Source: Bacillota bacterium (GTDB lineage Bacteria > Bacillota > Clostridia > Christensenellales > Aristaeellaceae). Taken from it: a stretch of DNA of 64,000 bases. The notes beneath the pieces are model-generated. The model saw only the letters and a list, made by a program, of their open reading frames with translations. It had not been told where the DNA came from and ran no database searches. Where the stretch lies: the NCBI GenBank assembly GCA_023404345.1, contig JAEYCB010000032.1, positions 1 to 64,000 on the forward strand, written 5' to 3'. The translations under genes were made by a program, and so were the position numbers. Shown piece by piece: positions 35,609-44,169 of this stretch. Each line of letters starts with the position of its first letter. Positions within the stretch are counted from its first letter, which is position 1.

Positions 35609-36661
35609 ATGACTGCTGTTTTGATCGGCGTAGGGGTATTGGGCGGTCTGGGCCTGGTTCTGGGCCTGCTGCTGACCGTTGCCAACAAAGTGTTCGAAAT
35701 TCCTTCTGATCCCAAGCGCGATGCGGTACGCAATGCGCTGCCCGGCGCAAACTGCGGCGGCTGCGGCTTTGCCGGTTGTGATGCGCTGGCGGATGCCATC
35801 GCCGCAGGAAAGGCGCCCGTCAATGCCTGCCCGGTAGGCGGCGCTGCCACAGCGGCAGAAATCGCCAAAATTATGGGTGTGGAAGAAGCGCCGCAACAGG
35901 TGCGCAATGTGGCTACCGTGGTATGCCAGGGAACGCTGGACCGGTGCAAAACCAAATTCCAGTATCACGGCATCAAGGACTGCGTTGCGGCTACTTTGGT
36001 TAACGATGGAAACCGTGCGTGCCAGTATGCCTGTCTGGGACTTGGCACCTGTGTGCGTGCCTGTAAGTTCGACGCCATCCATATTGATGAGCATTCCGGA
36101 ATTGCCAAGGTCGATCCAGAAAAGTGCCAGAGCTGTGGCGCTTGCGTAAAGGCGTGCCCCAAGCATGTGCTGAGCCTTCAGCCTGAAACGGTGCCTGTAC
36201 GGCTCCTGTGCCGTGCAGCCGAAGAGGGGAATCTGGTCAGCGATAACTGCAAGATCGGTTGCGTAGGCTGCGAGCTGTGCAAAAATGCCTGTAAGTTTGA
36301 TGCGATCACCATGGTTAACCATCTGCCTGTGATTGACCGCGAGAAGTGCACGGGCTGCATGATGTGTGCCGAAACCTGTCCTAACGGTTCTTTGTGGGGA
36401 GATTTCGACAACCGCAAGATTGCTGAAATCGATCGCGATCTGTGCATCGGCTGCACCATCTGCAAACGCACCTGCCAGTTTGAAGCGATTTCCGGCGCAC
36501 TCAAGCAGGTACATGAAGTCAATGAAGCCTGTACCGGCTGCGGCGAATGCGTAAAGAAGTGCCCCAAGAAGGCCATTACCCTGAAGGTGCGCAAGCATCC
36601 CCGCGATGCAAACGCAAAGGTTGGAACGACGCCTGTAGAAGCGGCGGTTCCAAAGGCATAA
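35609..36661 (+). CDS. rnfB: Rnf complex subunit RnfB, multi-cluster ferredoxin type
   Basis: RnfB accepts electrons from ferredoxin. The 350-residue product has an N-terminal membrane helix, the CGGCGFAGCDALADAI Fe-S domain, and then CxxCxxC repeats that would bind several 4Fe-4S clusters (CQSCGACVKACP, CVGCELCKNAC, CTGCMMCAETCP, CIGCTICKRTC, CTGCGECVKKCP among them). This long form is typical of clostridial Rnf. It ends the operon ahead of a terminator. Confidence 0.96.
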   Translation: MTAVLIGVGVLGGLGLVLGLLLTVANKVFEIPSDPKRDAVRNALPGANCGGCGFAGCDALADAIAAGKAPVNACPVGGAATAAEIAKIMGVEEAPQQVRNVATVVCQGTLDRCKTKFQYHGIKDCVAATLVNDGNRACQYACLGLGTCVRACKFDAIHIDEHSGIAKVDPEKCQSCGACVKACPKHVLSLQPETVPVRLLCRAAEEGNLVSDNCKIGCVGCELCKNACKFDAITMVNHLPVIDREKCTGCMMCAETCPNGSLWGDFDNRKIAEIDRDLCIGCTICKRTCQFEAISGALKQVHEVNEACTGCGECVKKCPKKAITLKVRKHPRDANAKVGTTPVEAAVPKA

Positions 36662-36670
36662 GCGTTATAC

Positions 36671-36698
36671 GCGGCGGACAAAACGTCCGCCGCTTTTT
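36671..36698 (+). terminator. rnf operon terminator
   Basis: Perfect 9-bp stem GCGGCGGAC/GTCCGCCGC with a five-base loop and T5. Confidence 0.88.
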
Positions 36699-36721
36699 CG
36701 AATGAAGGGAGCGATGGTGCG

Positions 36722-37549
36722 ATGAAAGTTGGATTTATCGGTGCAGGAAACATGGGCTGCGCCATCATGCGTGGTGCGTTTCAAGGCGGCTTTCTCAAGC
36801 CATATGAAACCATGGTATATGATGTCAGTGAGCAGCAGCTTGCGGCGCTGACTGCTTCATTCCCGGTTAATGTGGCCGAAAGCAATATCCAGATTGCCAA
36901 AGAATGCGAATTTATCATCCTGGCCATCAAGCCTGTGTATATGCGCGGCGTGCTGGAGGAAATCCAGAAATATTCTTACAACAAAAAGATTATTTCCATT
37001 GCTGCCGGGTGGTCCATGGCCATGCTGACCAATATTCTCGGCCGTGAAAACGGTGTTCAGGTGCTGCGCGTAATGCCCAATACGCCTGCCTTGGTTGGCG
37101 CCGGATTTACTGCTATCTGCGAAGAAAACAGCTTCAGCAAGGCGGCTCTCGGCTGGGCCAAGGAGCTTTTTGCCACGCTGGGCGTGGTGCAGGTTTTGCC
37201 CGAACGCCTCTTTGATGCCGTGGTGGCGGTGAGCGGAAGCAGCCCCGCATACGTGTACATGTTCATCGAGGCGATGGCGGATGGTGCGGTACGTCTGGGC
37301 ATGCCCAGAAAGATGGCCATTCAGGCAGCCGCGCAGGCGGTGTTGGGCTCGGCTAAGATGGTGCTGACGACAGGGGAGCATCCCGCCGCACTCAAGGATA
37401 ACGTTTGCTCGCCCGGGGGTACGACCATCGAGGCTGTCCAATCACTTGAGAAGAATGGTTTCCGCGCTGCTGTCTTAGAGGCGATGGACGCCTGCGCACG
37501 CAAAAACCGCAAAATGTCCGCCCCGGCAGATCGGAGAGGGAAGCTATGA
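36722..37549 (+). CDS. proC: pyrroline-5-carboxylate reductase
   Basis: ProC makes L-proline from pyrroline-5-carboxylate with NAD(P)H. The 275-residue product has MKVGFIGAGNMGCAIMRG (nucleotide fold), VLRVMPNTPALVGAG, VSGSSPAYVYMFIEAMADGAV and CSPGGTTIEAVQSLE. ATG at 36722 follows AAGGGAG. It overlaps rnhA as ATGA. proA is 7 kb away on the other strand; proB is not in the window. Confidence 0.96.
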   Translation: MKVGFIGAGNMGCAIMRGAFQGGFLKPYETMVYDVSEQQLAALTASFPVNVAESNIQIAKECEFIILAIKPVYMRGVLEEIQKYSYNKKIISIAAGWSMAMLTNILGRENGVQVLRVMPNTPALVGAGFTAICEENSFSKAALGWAKELFATLGVVQVLPERLFDAVVAVSGSSPAYVYMFIEAMADGAVRLGMPRKMAIQAAAQAVLGSAKMVLTTGEHPAALKDNVCSPGGTTIEAVQSLEKNGFRAAVLEAMDACARKNRKMSAPADRRGKL

Positions 37550-38076
37550 CCCAAGACAGGCCCAAGCGTACTGTGAAGCTTTATACCGACGGCGCCTGTT
37601 CCGGAAACCCGGGACCGGGGGGATGGGGATGCGTGCTTTGCTATAAGGACAAGGTTAAGGAAATGTCTGGCCACATGTCCAACACTACCAACAACCGCAT
37701 GGAAATTTTTGCAGTGATCGCGGGGCTTGGCGCGCTGAAAGAGCCGTGCGTGGTTGAGGTCTATTCGGATTCCGCCTATACGGTGAACGCCTTCAACGAT
37801 CATTGGATTGATAACTGGCAGAAGAACGGATGGATCAACAGCAAAAAGCAGCCGGTGGAAAACAGCGATTTGTGGAAGCTTTTGCTGCAGGTGATCCGTA
37901 CCAAAAAGCACGAGATTACATTCCATAAAGTCAAAGGCCATGCGGACAACCCCTGGAACAATCGCTGTGACGAACTGGCGACCTCGGCTATCCGGGAATA
38001 CCGCAGGCTGAATGGAGAAAAGCCGGAAGAAGAGCAGTCCGCAAAAACAGGGGAGGGCAGCACCGAAAAACCCTGA
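37546..38076 (+). CDS. rnhA: ribonuclease HI
   Basis: RNase HI cuts RNA in RNA-DNA hybrids. The 176-residue product has the four acidic residues: YTDGACSGNPGPGGWG, NNRMEIFA, YSDSAYTVN and NNRCDELA. The Lys/Glu-rich tail after residue 150 is extra to the usual ~150-residue fold. Confidence 0.95.
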   Translation: MTQDRPKRTVKLYTDGACSGNPGPGGWGCVLCYKDKVKEMSGHMSNTTNNRMEIFAVIAGLGALKEPCVVEVYSDSAYTVNAFNDHWIDNWQKNGWINSKKQPVENSDLWKLLLQVIRTKKHEITFHKVKGHADNPWNNRCDELATSAIREYRRLNGEKPEEEQSAKTGEGSTEKP

Positions 38077-38088
38077 CTTGCGTTTTTG

Positions 38089-38128
38089 GAAAGGTTGCTT
38101 TTTGCAGCCTTTCTTTTTTTATTTTTTT
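38089..38128 (+). terminator. terminator after proC-rnhA
   Basis: Ten-bp stem (38089-38098 with 38104-38113, one G-T wobble), T5 loop, then a long T tract. Confidence 0.9.
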
Positions 38129-38195
38129 GTCTGAACAACAGTTGGGTCCTGCAGGAAACGGTATAAAGCGCTCAACTTATTTTGATTCAAGGGAC

Positions 38196-38235
38196 TTGAC
38201 AGGTCCGGGAGGTGGGTGTATGCTGTTCTTGAACA
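38196..38235 (+). promoter_or_regulatory. promoter and palindrome upstream of the tyrosine recombinase
   Basis: TTGACA (38196-38201), 17 bases, TATGCT (38219-38224). The palindrome TGTTCTTGAACA (38224-38235) begins at the last base of the -10 and covers the start point. It resembles a compressed LexA-type GTTC/GAAC pair but lacks the usual spacing. Confidence 0.6.
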
Positions 38236-38305
38236 TTTCGCTAAAGAACACTTTTACGAATAGTTTAGTGTGAATTTTGCGCAATTCTTCCGGGAGGGCT
38301 GCCAC

Positions 38306-39406
38306 ATGCCAGAAATCACCTATCAAGAACGCATCAACGCAGAGCGCACTGAAAAGGTGCGCCGCATGCTCCGGGAATTACCGCCTTCCTGCACGGACTT
38401 TATCAATAGCATCACCATGACCACCAGCCCACTGACGCGCATGGCGTACACGATCGATTTACAGACGTTTTGCGACTATGCAGCAAAGGAATTGCCCTAT
38501 TTTTCGACAAAAACGCCCGCTGCCTGGACTGACGACGATATGGCACATTTCACTGCTCGCGACCTGAACGGCTATGCGGACTATTTAACCCTATATTACA
38601 AAGATGCCAGCATCGGCGAAACTATAGAGCAGCAAAAGGTGCTCCGAAATCATGAATGCGGTATTATGCGCAAGCTGTCCTCTTTGCGCTCTTACTTTGA
38701 TTACCTGTTCAAAATGGAGCGCGTTCCCGGAAATGTCGCAGCATTGGTTTCTCTGCCCAAATTGCACGAAAAGCCGATCCTTCACCTGATTGGTCCGGAA
38801 ATTGAGCGGCTGCTGGCTATCGCGGATGACGGTGCGGAACTAACCCCCACCCAGCAGCGCTTCCATGCGCATACGCGGAAACGGGACTATGCTATCCTGA
38901 TGCTTTTTCTGGGCACCGGTGTGCGCGTTAGCGAATGTGTGGGCATCGATATTGGTGATTTGGACCTCGCTGCAAATGCCGTGCTGGTCACGCGCAAGGG
39001 CGGAAATCAGGTGATCCTGTATTATCCAAAAGAAGTGGCTGAAGCTCTTCAAAGCTATATGGAGGAACGAAAACACATCCAGCCCGCAACCAAGGCGGAT
39101 GAAAATGCGCTGTTTTTGTCCTTGCAGCGCAGACGCATATCCCAGCGCGCTGTTCAGATCATGGTGAAAAAATATTGTTCCGTGGCCGTCCCGTTGAAAA
39201 AGCGCATGAGCCCTCACAAGCTGCGCAGTACCTATGCTACGCGCCTTTATCACGAAACTGAAGATATTTATCTGGTGGCAGACGCGCTGGGCCATTCTGA
39301 CGTAAACACCACACGAAGGCATTACGCCGCCATGAGCGATCAACGGCGCCGGGATGCAGCCCGCAATGTGCATCTCCCCTCTATTTCCGACGATGCAGAG
39401 AAATAG
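38306..39406 (+). CDS. tyrosine recombinase (XerC/D-like integrase)
   Basis: The 366-residue product has an N-terminal SAM-like core-binding domain and a C-terminal catalytic domain with LGTGVRVSECVGI (Arg), HKLRSTYATRLY (His-x-x-Arg), ALGHSDVNTTRRHYA (His and nucleophilic Tyr), and a Lys in TRKGGN. ATG at 38306 follows GGGAGGG; an upstream GTG at 38270 lacks a site. It sits next to lexA with no att repeat, excisionase or phage gene nearby, so a chromosomal Xer-type role is as likely as a mobile one. Confidence 0.85.
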   Translation: MPEITYQERINAERTEKVRRMLRELPPSCTDFINSITMTTSPLTRMAYTIDLQTFCDYAAKELPYFSTKTPAAWTDDDMAHFTARDLNGYADYLTLYYKDASIGETIEQQKVLRNHECGIMRKLSSLRSYFDYLFKMERVPGNVAALVSLPKLHEKPILHLIGPEIERLLAIADDGAELTPTQQRFHAHTRKRDYAILMLFLGTGVRVSECVGIDIGDLDLAANAVLVTRKGGNQVILYYPKEVAEALQSYMEERKHIQPATKADENALFLSLQRRRISQRAVQIMVKKYCSVAVPLKKRMSPHKLRSTYATRLYHETEDIYLVADALGHSDVNTTRRHYAAMSDQRRRDAARNVHLPSISDDAEK

Positions 39407-39457
39407 AAACATTCGTTCGCAAAACACTTGCCAATCGTCGTTGTTTTATGGTATGCT
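39406..39457 (+). promoter_or_regulatory. lexA promoter with LexA-box-like site
   Basis: GAAACATTCGTTCG (39406-39419) matches 10 of 14 positions of the Firmicute SOS box CGAACATATGTTCG. It lies just upstream of TTGCCA (39428-39433), 18 bases, TATGCT (39452-39457). Position and partner gene support LexA autoregulation. Confidence 0.55.
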
Positions 39458-39488
39458 ATATTCGATTGAAGCGTAAGGAAGTGAAGGC

Positions 39489-40097
39489 ATGAGCAATCCA
39501 CGGGGCGATACCCAGGCCAGAATCCTTGCGTACATTGAAAAGGCAACGCTGCAAAAGGGATATCCCCCATCGGTGCGTGAAATCTGCGATGCTACCGGTC
39601 TTAAGAGCACGTCCACCGTTCATGGCCATTTGATCCGTCTGGAAAAAAAAGGCTTGCTATACCGGGATTCCATGAAGCCGCGGGCAATTTCCGTGCCGGC
39701 GGACCATCAGATGTACCGCACGGAGATGGTCAACGTGCCCATCTTGGGCCGTGTAACAGCAGGCGTGCCCATTCTGGCAACCGAAAATATTGAAGATTAC
39801 GTTTCTCTCCCCCAGACCATGCTTGGTCAGGGCGAGCATTATATTCTTTCCGTCCGTGGCGAAAGCATGATTGGTGCCGGAATTATGGATGGGGATTATG
39901 TGGTTGTCCGGCGCCAGAACACCGCTTATAACGGCGATATCGTAATCGCCATGATTGAAGATGAAGCGACGGTCAAGCGCTTTTATAAAGAAAAGGGAGT
40001 TTTCAGGCTTCAGCCTGAAAATCCTACTATGGAACCTATTATCGTGCCTGAGATAACCATACTTGGCAAAGTGGTTTCTCTCTACCGTATTTTTTAA
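39489..40097 (+). CDS. lexA: LexA repressor
   Basis: LexA controls the SOS response and cleaves itself when bound by RecA filaments. The 202-residue product has the winged helix PSVREICDATGLKSTSTVHGHLIRLEKKG, the cleavage site TAG (Ala-Gly) in GRVTAGVPILA, the catalytic Ser in VRGESMIGAGI and Lys in DEATVKRFYK. AAGGAAG precedes the ATG. Confidence 0.96.
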   Translation: MSNPRGDTQARILAYIEKATLQKGYPPSVREICDATGLKSTSTVHGHLIRLEKKGLLYRDSMKPRAISVPADHQMYRTEMVNVPILGRVTAGVPILATENIEDYVSLPQTMLGQGEHYILSVRGESMIGAGIMDGDYVVVRRQNTAYNGDIVIAMIEDEATVKRFYKEKGVFRLQPENPTMEPIIVPEITILGKVVSLYRIF

Positions 40098-40135
40098 TTT
40101 GATATAGAATCTATGATCATTGGGGGTGACCGAGC

Positions 40136-40822
40136 GTGTCCTGGTGGGAGCAGGGATTACGTTTGCTGTTGGCCGTTGTTATCGGCTGTGTCATTGGTAT
40201 AGAACGTGAGCGCAAAAATCGTCCGGCCGGCATGCGCACGCATGTGCTGGTATGCGTGGGTGCTTCTATCATCGCCATTATGGAAAGCCTGATGATTGCA
40301 GACACCATCACCCTGAATATGAACAATGAAAGCACTGGTATTGCTATCAGCTACGGACGCATCAGCGCCCAGGTCATCAGCGGCATCGGCTTTTTGGGTG
40401 CTGGCACTATTTTTATCAGCCAGAAGAAAATCGCCGGCCTGACGACGGCTGCTTCTCTGTGGAATGTGGCATGCCTCGGTCTGGCCGTTGGGATGGGATA
40501 CTATACCATTTCAATCGCCGGCTGCGCCATCGTGATCATCACCCTTTCATTGTTGCAGCGTCTGGTGCGCGTCAATTCCGTCAAGCATGTAGAAATCAAG
40601 TTTATTCACCGTGTGGAGACCATCGCCTTTATCAATGACTATTTCCAAACCATCGGTGTGCGCGTGCTGGATATCGACTTTCATGTAGAGAACAAGGGCA
40701 AATATAATCTGTACACCAATATTTATACCCTGGATATGCAAGGAAAAACCACGTATAAGGACATAGTGAACAAGCTATCCGAATATGCCAACATTCAGGG
40801 AATCCGCACTCGGAACACCTGA
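40136..40822 (+). CDS. MgtC/SapB-family membrane protein
   Basis: The 228-residue product has an N-terminal MgtC domain with about five helices: LLAVVIGCVIGIERERKNRPAGMRTH, ISGIGFLGAGTIF and GLTTAASLWNVACLGLAVGMG, followed by a soluble ACT-like region. MgtC proteins affect Mg2+ starvation survival and ATP synthase, though their direct activity is debated. Start GTG 40136 behind GGGGGTGA. It is 38 bases from lexA, possibly co-transcribed. Confidence 0.9.
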   Translation: MSWWEQGLRLLLAVVIGCVIGIERERKNRPAGMRTHVLVCVGASIIAIMESLMIADTITLNMNNESTGIAISYGRISAQVISGIGFLGAGTIFISQKKIAGLTTAASLWNVACLGLAVGMGYYTISIAGCAIVIITLSLLQRLVRVNSVKHVEIKFIHRVETIAFINDYFQTIGVRVLDIDFHVENKGKYNLYTNIYTLDMQGKTTYKDIVNKLSEYANIQGIRTRNT

Positions 40823-40840
40823 CAACGCAAATTAACGCAG

Positions 40841-40871
40841 CGGCCGCAGGATACATCCTACGGCCGTTTTT
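40841..40871. terminator. terminator after the MgtC gene
   Basis: CGGCCG-AGGA pairs with TCCT-CGGCCG across one mismatch, followed by T5. Confidence 0.75.
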
Positions 40872-40932
40872 GTGATGGGTTTCTATTTGGGATAAAGGGC
40901 CTCTCTCCCCCATTTTTTAATGCTTACAGATA

Positions 40933-42642
40933 TCACGCCTTCGCAGGATTACCAACGGAAAAGCCGCAGGGCGTATTAGCCTGTTCATTAAAAGCATTTT
41001 CCACAACTGCACGATACAGGCGGTAACCGCCGGAGAAGTTATAGCAATCATATCCGTGTTGGCAAAGGATGCGGCAAGCCAGGTAACTGCGCAGGCCGCT
41101 TTGGCACATGACATAGACGGGTTGATGCGGATCCAGCTCACCGAGGCGGTTCCTCAGGCTGTCCAGCGGGATATTGATAAAGCCCTCGGCATGCCCTGCG
41201 GCATACTCCCCTACGGTTCTCGTATCCAGCAGCGTAACACCGGAACGGCCACGAAGATCAGCCAAGTCCTCATAATGAAACTGCTTCACCTTGCCCGTCT
41301 CAATATTCTCTGCAATAAAGCCGGCCATATTTACCGGGTCCTTTGCTGAGGAATACGGCGGCGCATATGCAAGGTCCAACTCAGCCAGTTCAGGCGCCTT
41401 CATCCCCGCCTGCATGGCGGTTGCAATAACGTCTATACGCTTATCTACCCCATCAAAACCTACTATCTGTGCGCCCAAAATGCGCAGAGACTCCTTTTCA
41501 TAGAGCAGCTTAATGGTCATGGCTCGCCCGCCGGGATAGTAGGAAGCATGATTTTCCGGAGAAAGAATGATCTTTTCGTAACTGAGGCCAGCTTCCCTGG
41601 CCATATGTTCATTGATGCCGGTTGCGGCTGCTGTCATATCAAACACTTTGATGACGGACGAGGCATAACTTCCATGATAGGCGCTGTTCAGTCCACAAAG
41701 ATGATCGGCAGCGATACGCCCCTGCTTATTCGCCGGTCCGGCCAGCGATACCAGCCCCAGAGAGCCAGTCACGGCATTCCGCACTTGTACGGCATCTCCG
41801 ACGGCATAGATTTCGGGGTCCGAGGTGCGCATATGTTCATCCACAGCGATGGCCCCCCGTGCGCCCAGCTCCAGCCCGGCCTCGCGCGCCAGCGCGGAAT
41901 CCGGCGATACGCCAATGGCCAGAATGGCCATCTCGGAGGCTAGCGGTTCTCCCCCAGCCACATGCGTCAAAATGCAGTCTTCACGTTCCTCAAAGCCGCT
42001 CACGGCCGTTTTCAGCATCAGGTGCACACCCTTGGCGCGAAACCTGGCATGCACAAAGGACGCCATATCTTTGTCAAGTGGCGTCAGCAGCTGGTCCAGT
42101 AGCTGAACAATCGTTACCTCAACGCCCATTTCACAAAGATTTTCTGCCAGTTCAAGGCCAATGAAACCACCGCCTGCCAGAACAGTCCGACGAGGCTTGG
42201 CCTTTTCTACAAAGCTGCGAATTTGCAGCGTATCTTCCACTGTACGCAGCGTAAACAAGCGTTTTGCATCTAAGCCGGGCATCGGTGGACGAATAGGCCT
42301 TGCTCCCGGAGAAAGTACCAGTTTATCATAAGTCTCCTCAAACTCTGCGCCCGTTTCCAAGTTCCGAACGCTTACAGCCTTACGTTCCCGATGAATGGCA
42401 ACGACTTCATGATGCACGTGGACATCGATGTCAAAACGCCTTTTAAAACTCTCTGGGGTTTGCAGTGTAAGCAAATCGCGTTCTTTGATTACCCCGCCGA
42501 TATAATACGGCAAACCGCAGTTGGCATAAGACACATAGCCAGACCGTTCAAAAACGATAATTTGCGCTGATTCATCCAGCCGACGGATACGGGCCGCAGC
42601 GCTTGCGCCACCGGCAACACCGCCTACGATAACAACTTTCAT
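40933..42642 (-). CDS. CoA-disulfide reductase/NADH oxidase-like flavoprotein fused to rhodanese
   Basis: The 569-residue product starts with an FAD fold (VVIVGGVAGGASAAARIRRL) and a single redox Cys in YANCGLPYYIGG, as in CoA-disulfide reductases. It then has the NAD(P)H motif AGGGFIGLELAENL, AVGDAVQVRNAVTG, a dimerisation domain, and a C-terminal rhodanese domain (about 465-555) with active Cys in YVMCQSGLRS. The fused form (CoADR-RHD) reduces CoA disulfides, persulfides or polysulfide using NADH, useful for oxygen or sulfur stress in anaerobes. It is monocistronic; GGGGGA precedes the ATG. Confidence 0.92.
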   Translation of the reverse strand: MKVVIVGGVAGGASAAARIRRLDESAQIIVFERSGYVSYANCGLPYYIGGVIKERDLLTLQTPESFKRRFDIDVHVHHEVVAIHRERKAVSVRNLETGAEFEETYDKLVLSPGARPIRPPMPGLDAKRLFTLRTVEDTLQIRSFVEKAKPRRTVLAGGGFIGLELAENLCEMGVEVTIVQLLDQLLTPLDKDMASFVHARFRAKGVHLMLKTAVSGFEEREDCILTHVAGGEPLASEMAILAIGVSPDSALAREAGLELGARGAIAVDEHMRTSDPEIYAVGDAVQVRNAVTGSLGLVSLAGPANKQGRIAADHLCGLNSAYHGSYASSVIKVFDMTAAATGINEHMAREAGLSYEKIILSPENHASYYPGGRAMTIKLLYEKESLRILGAQIVGFDGVDKRIDVIATAMQAGMKAPELAELDLAYAPPYSSAKDPVNMAGFIAENIETGKVKQFHYEDLADLRGRSGVTLLDTRTVGEYAAGHAEGFINIPLDSLRNRLGELDPHQPVYVMCQSGLRSYLACRILCQHGYDCYNFSGGYRLYRAVVENAFNEQANTPCGFSVGNPAKA

Positions 42643-42779
42643 CTTTTATTCCCCCACAGTTTATTTTTTCTACTGGGTCTATGCTTTTTATATTCCAGCT
42701 GAGCTATACTGTTTCCTGCATAAATAGACGAACATAAAATCAGCGCGCACTAACTGGGCAAAAAAACTGCAAAAAGGTA

Positions 42780-42808
42780 TTGATTTTTAATATCTGTTTT
42801 GGTATAAT
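42780..42808 (+). promoter_or_regulatory. tRNA-Ala promoter
   Basis: TTGATT (42780-42785), 17 bases, then TATAAT (42803-42808), 43 bases before the mature tRNA. Confidence 0.75.
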
Positions 42809-42851
42809 ATCTTTCGTTGACCGAACGTACCGGGTTTGGTTAATAACAAAT

Positions 42852-42927
42852 GGGGCTATAGCACAGTTGGTAGCGCGCTACATTCGCATTGTAGAGGCCA
42901 GGGGTTCGAATCCCCTTAGCTCCACCA
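42852..42927 (+). tRNA. tRNA-Ala (anticodon CGC)
   Basis: The 76-base gene folds as a cloverleaf: acceptor GGGGCTA/TAGCTCC with the G3-U70 wobble that identifies alanine tRNA, anticodon stem CTACA/TGTAG with loop TTCGCAT, T arm AGGGG-TTCGAAT-CCCCT, and encoded CCA. One D-stem pair looks mismatched (A-C). Confidence 0.95.
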
Positions 42928-42931
42928 AATC

Positions 42932-42971
42932 AAGCGGGAGTTGTCATTCATGACGCTCCCGCTTCTTTTTT
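42932..42971 (+). terminator. tRNA-Ala terminator
   Basis: AAGCGGGAG (42932-42940) pairs with CTCCCGCTT (42956-42964), with an inner stem, then C and T6. Confidence 0.88.
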
Positions 42972-43042
42972 GTTTACAACGGATTTTTTCAAGTACCTTT
43001 TGGTTGGCCCCAAGTCATTTCCATAAGTCTTTGTCGGATATC

Positions 43043-43171
43043 TTACTGCTCGTACCACTCTTCATTATCCGGCACCTTCACTTCATTCCTCACAAACAAT
43101 AATGCAAGCATACTGGCTTTTCCCCTGCTTGTATGGTACAGTATGCAGATGATTTTTCCTGTGATGAGCAC
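43043..43171 (-). CDS. possible 42-residue protein or gene remnant
   Basis: In the otherwise empty 42972-43251 stretch, one minus-strand frame from GTG 43171 reads VLITGKIICILYHTSR, then a hydrophobic run, and ends VKVPDNEEWYEQ. The well-formed acidic C-terminus looks protein-like, but the ribosome binding site is poor and nothing was recognised. It could be the tail of a decayed gene. Confidence 0.25.
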   Translation of the reverse strand: MLITGKIICILYHTSRGKASMLALLFVRNEVKVPDNEEWYEQ

Positions 43172-43251
43172 CTATCTACAACATGATTCAGTTTTCACTT
43201 CTAACTTTAATACTGAAAACCGACCAGAATTAAAGCAGTCATAGAATTGTC

Positions 43252-44169
43252 TTACCAAAACTTTTTCTTTTTCATAATCCAAATGGTAAGCAGCACAATG
43301 ACCAAGCTGCCTACAATTACCACCGGATAGCCATAGGTCCAACTGAGCTCAGGCATGCTGGTAAAGTTCATACCGTACCACCCAGTTACCAAGGACAGCG
43401 GCAGAAAAACAGTGGTAACGATGGTCAGGATCTTCATAATGCGGTTCTGCCGGATGTCCAGCTCTGCCTGAAAAAGTTCCCGGACCTGCAGGCAACACTC
43501 CCGAAGCAGCTGCGCCTCGTCCCTTAGGCGGGCCAGACGTTTCTCCAGCATGTGGAACATTTGCTGCTCTTGAGCAGAAAATATGCCAATCTCATTTCTC
43601 TCCAGCTCACAGGCTACCCCATCCAACTGATTGTAGTGCCGAAGCCAGCACAGAACCTGTTTGCGCAGTGAAGAAAGGGCCGCATTAAACCCCTCCATCA
43701 TCCCTCCCAGAATCCCGTCCTCCAGTTGAGACAGCTGGTCTTCCAACTTCTCTAGGTGGTGCAGGTCCCGGTCTATCAACTGCTCGATGAACTCACAGAA
43801 GAACCAGCCCGGCCCGTTTTCTCGCCACAGCTTCTCCTTCTTGAGACGCTTGAGGACGGCATGGGTCGTTCCGCTGTCGTCGCACAGCACCACTCGTTCC
43901 TGGGTGAGCAGATAACCGAAGGCCACCCTTTCCCCTTCTCTGCCACGACAGGGGAGCACCACTGTGCCGCTAAGATAGCCCCCGCGCACCTCGGCTTTAC
44001 ACACCCGAGCGCCCCGAGCACTGGGAGTGTGACGGAGCACCTCCTCCTGCTCAAGCAGTTGAGGACTTCGCTCCAACTCCTCGGAGGTAAGCAGGTAGAC
44101 CGCCACTGTCCCTGGCGCCGGTGCCTTATCCAGCAACGTCAAGCTTTGGTCCAGACCATAAATATACAT
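43252..44169 (-). CDS. CorA-family divalent cation transporter
   Basis: The 305-residue product has a long cytoplasmic helical domain and two C-terminal membrane helices, with the CorA signature YGMNF at the end of the first helix, the loop SMPELSW, and a basic end KKKKFW. CorA proteins form pentameric Mg2+ or Co2+ channels. The N-terminal region is divergent from classical CorA. Confidence 0.92.
   Translation of the reverse strand: MYIYGLDQSLTLLDKAPAPGTVAVYLLTSEELERSPQLLEQEEVLRHTPSARGARVCKAEVRGGYLSGTVVLPCRGREGERVAFGYLLTQERVVLCDDSGTTHAVLKRLKKEKLWRENGPGWFFCEFIEQLIDRDLHHLEKLEDQLSQLEDGILGGMMEGFNAALSSLRKQVLCWLRHYNQLDGVACELERNEIGIFSAQEQQMFHMLEKRLARLRDEAQLLRECCLQVRELFQAELDIRQNRIMKILTIVTTVFLPLSLVTGWYGMNFTSMPELSWTYGYPVVIVGSLVIVLLTIWIMKKKKFW

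Noticed and set aside
38306..39406. Integrase marking a prophage or integrative element
   Set aside because: No att repeat, excisionase, phage or conjugation genes; neighbours are ordinary chromosomal genes.
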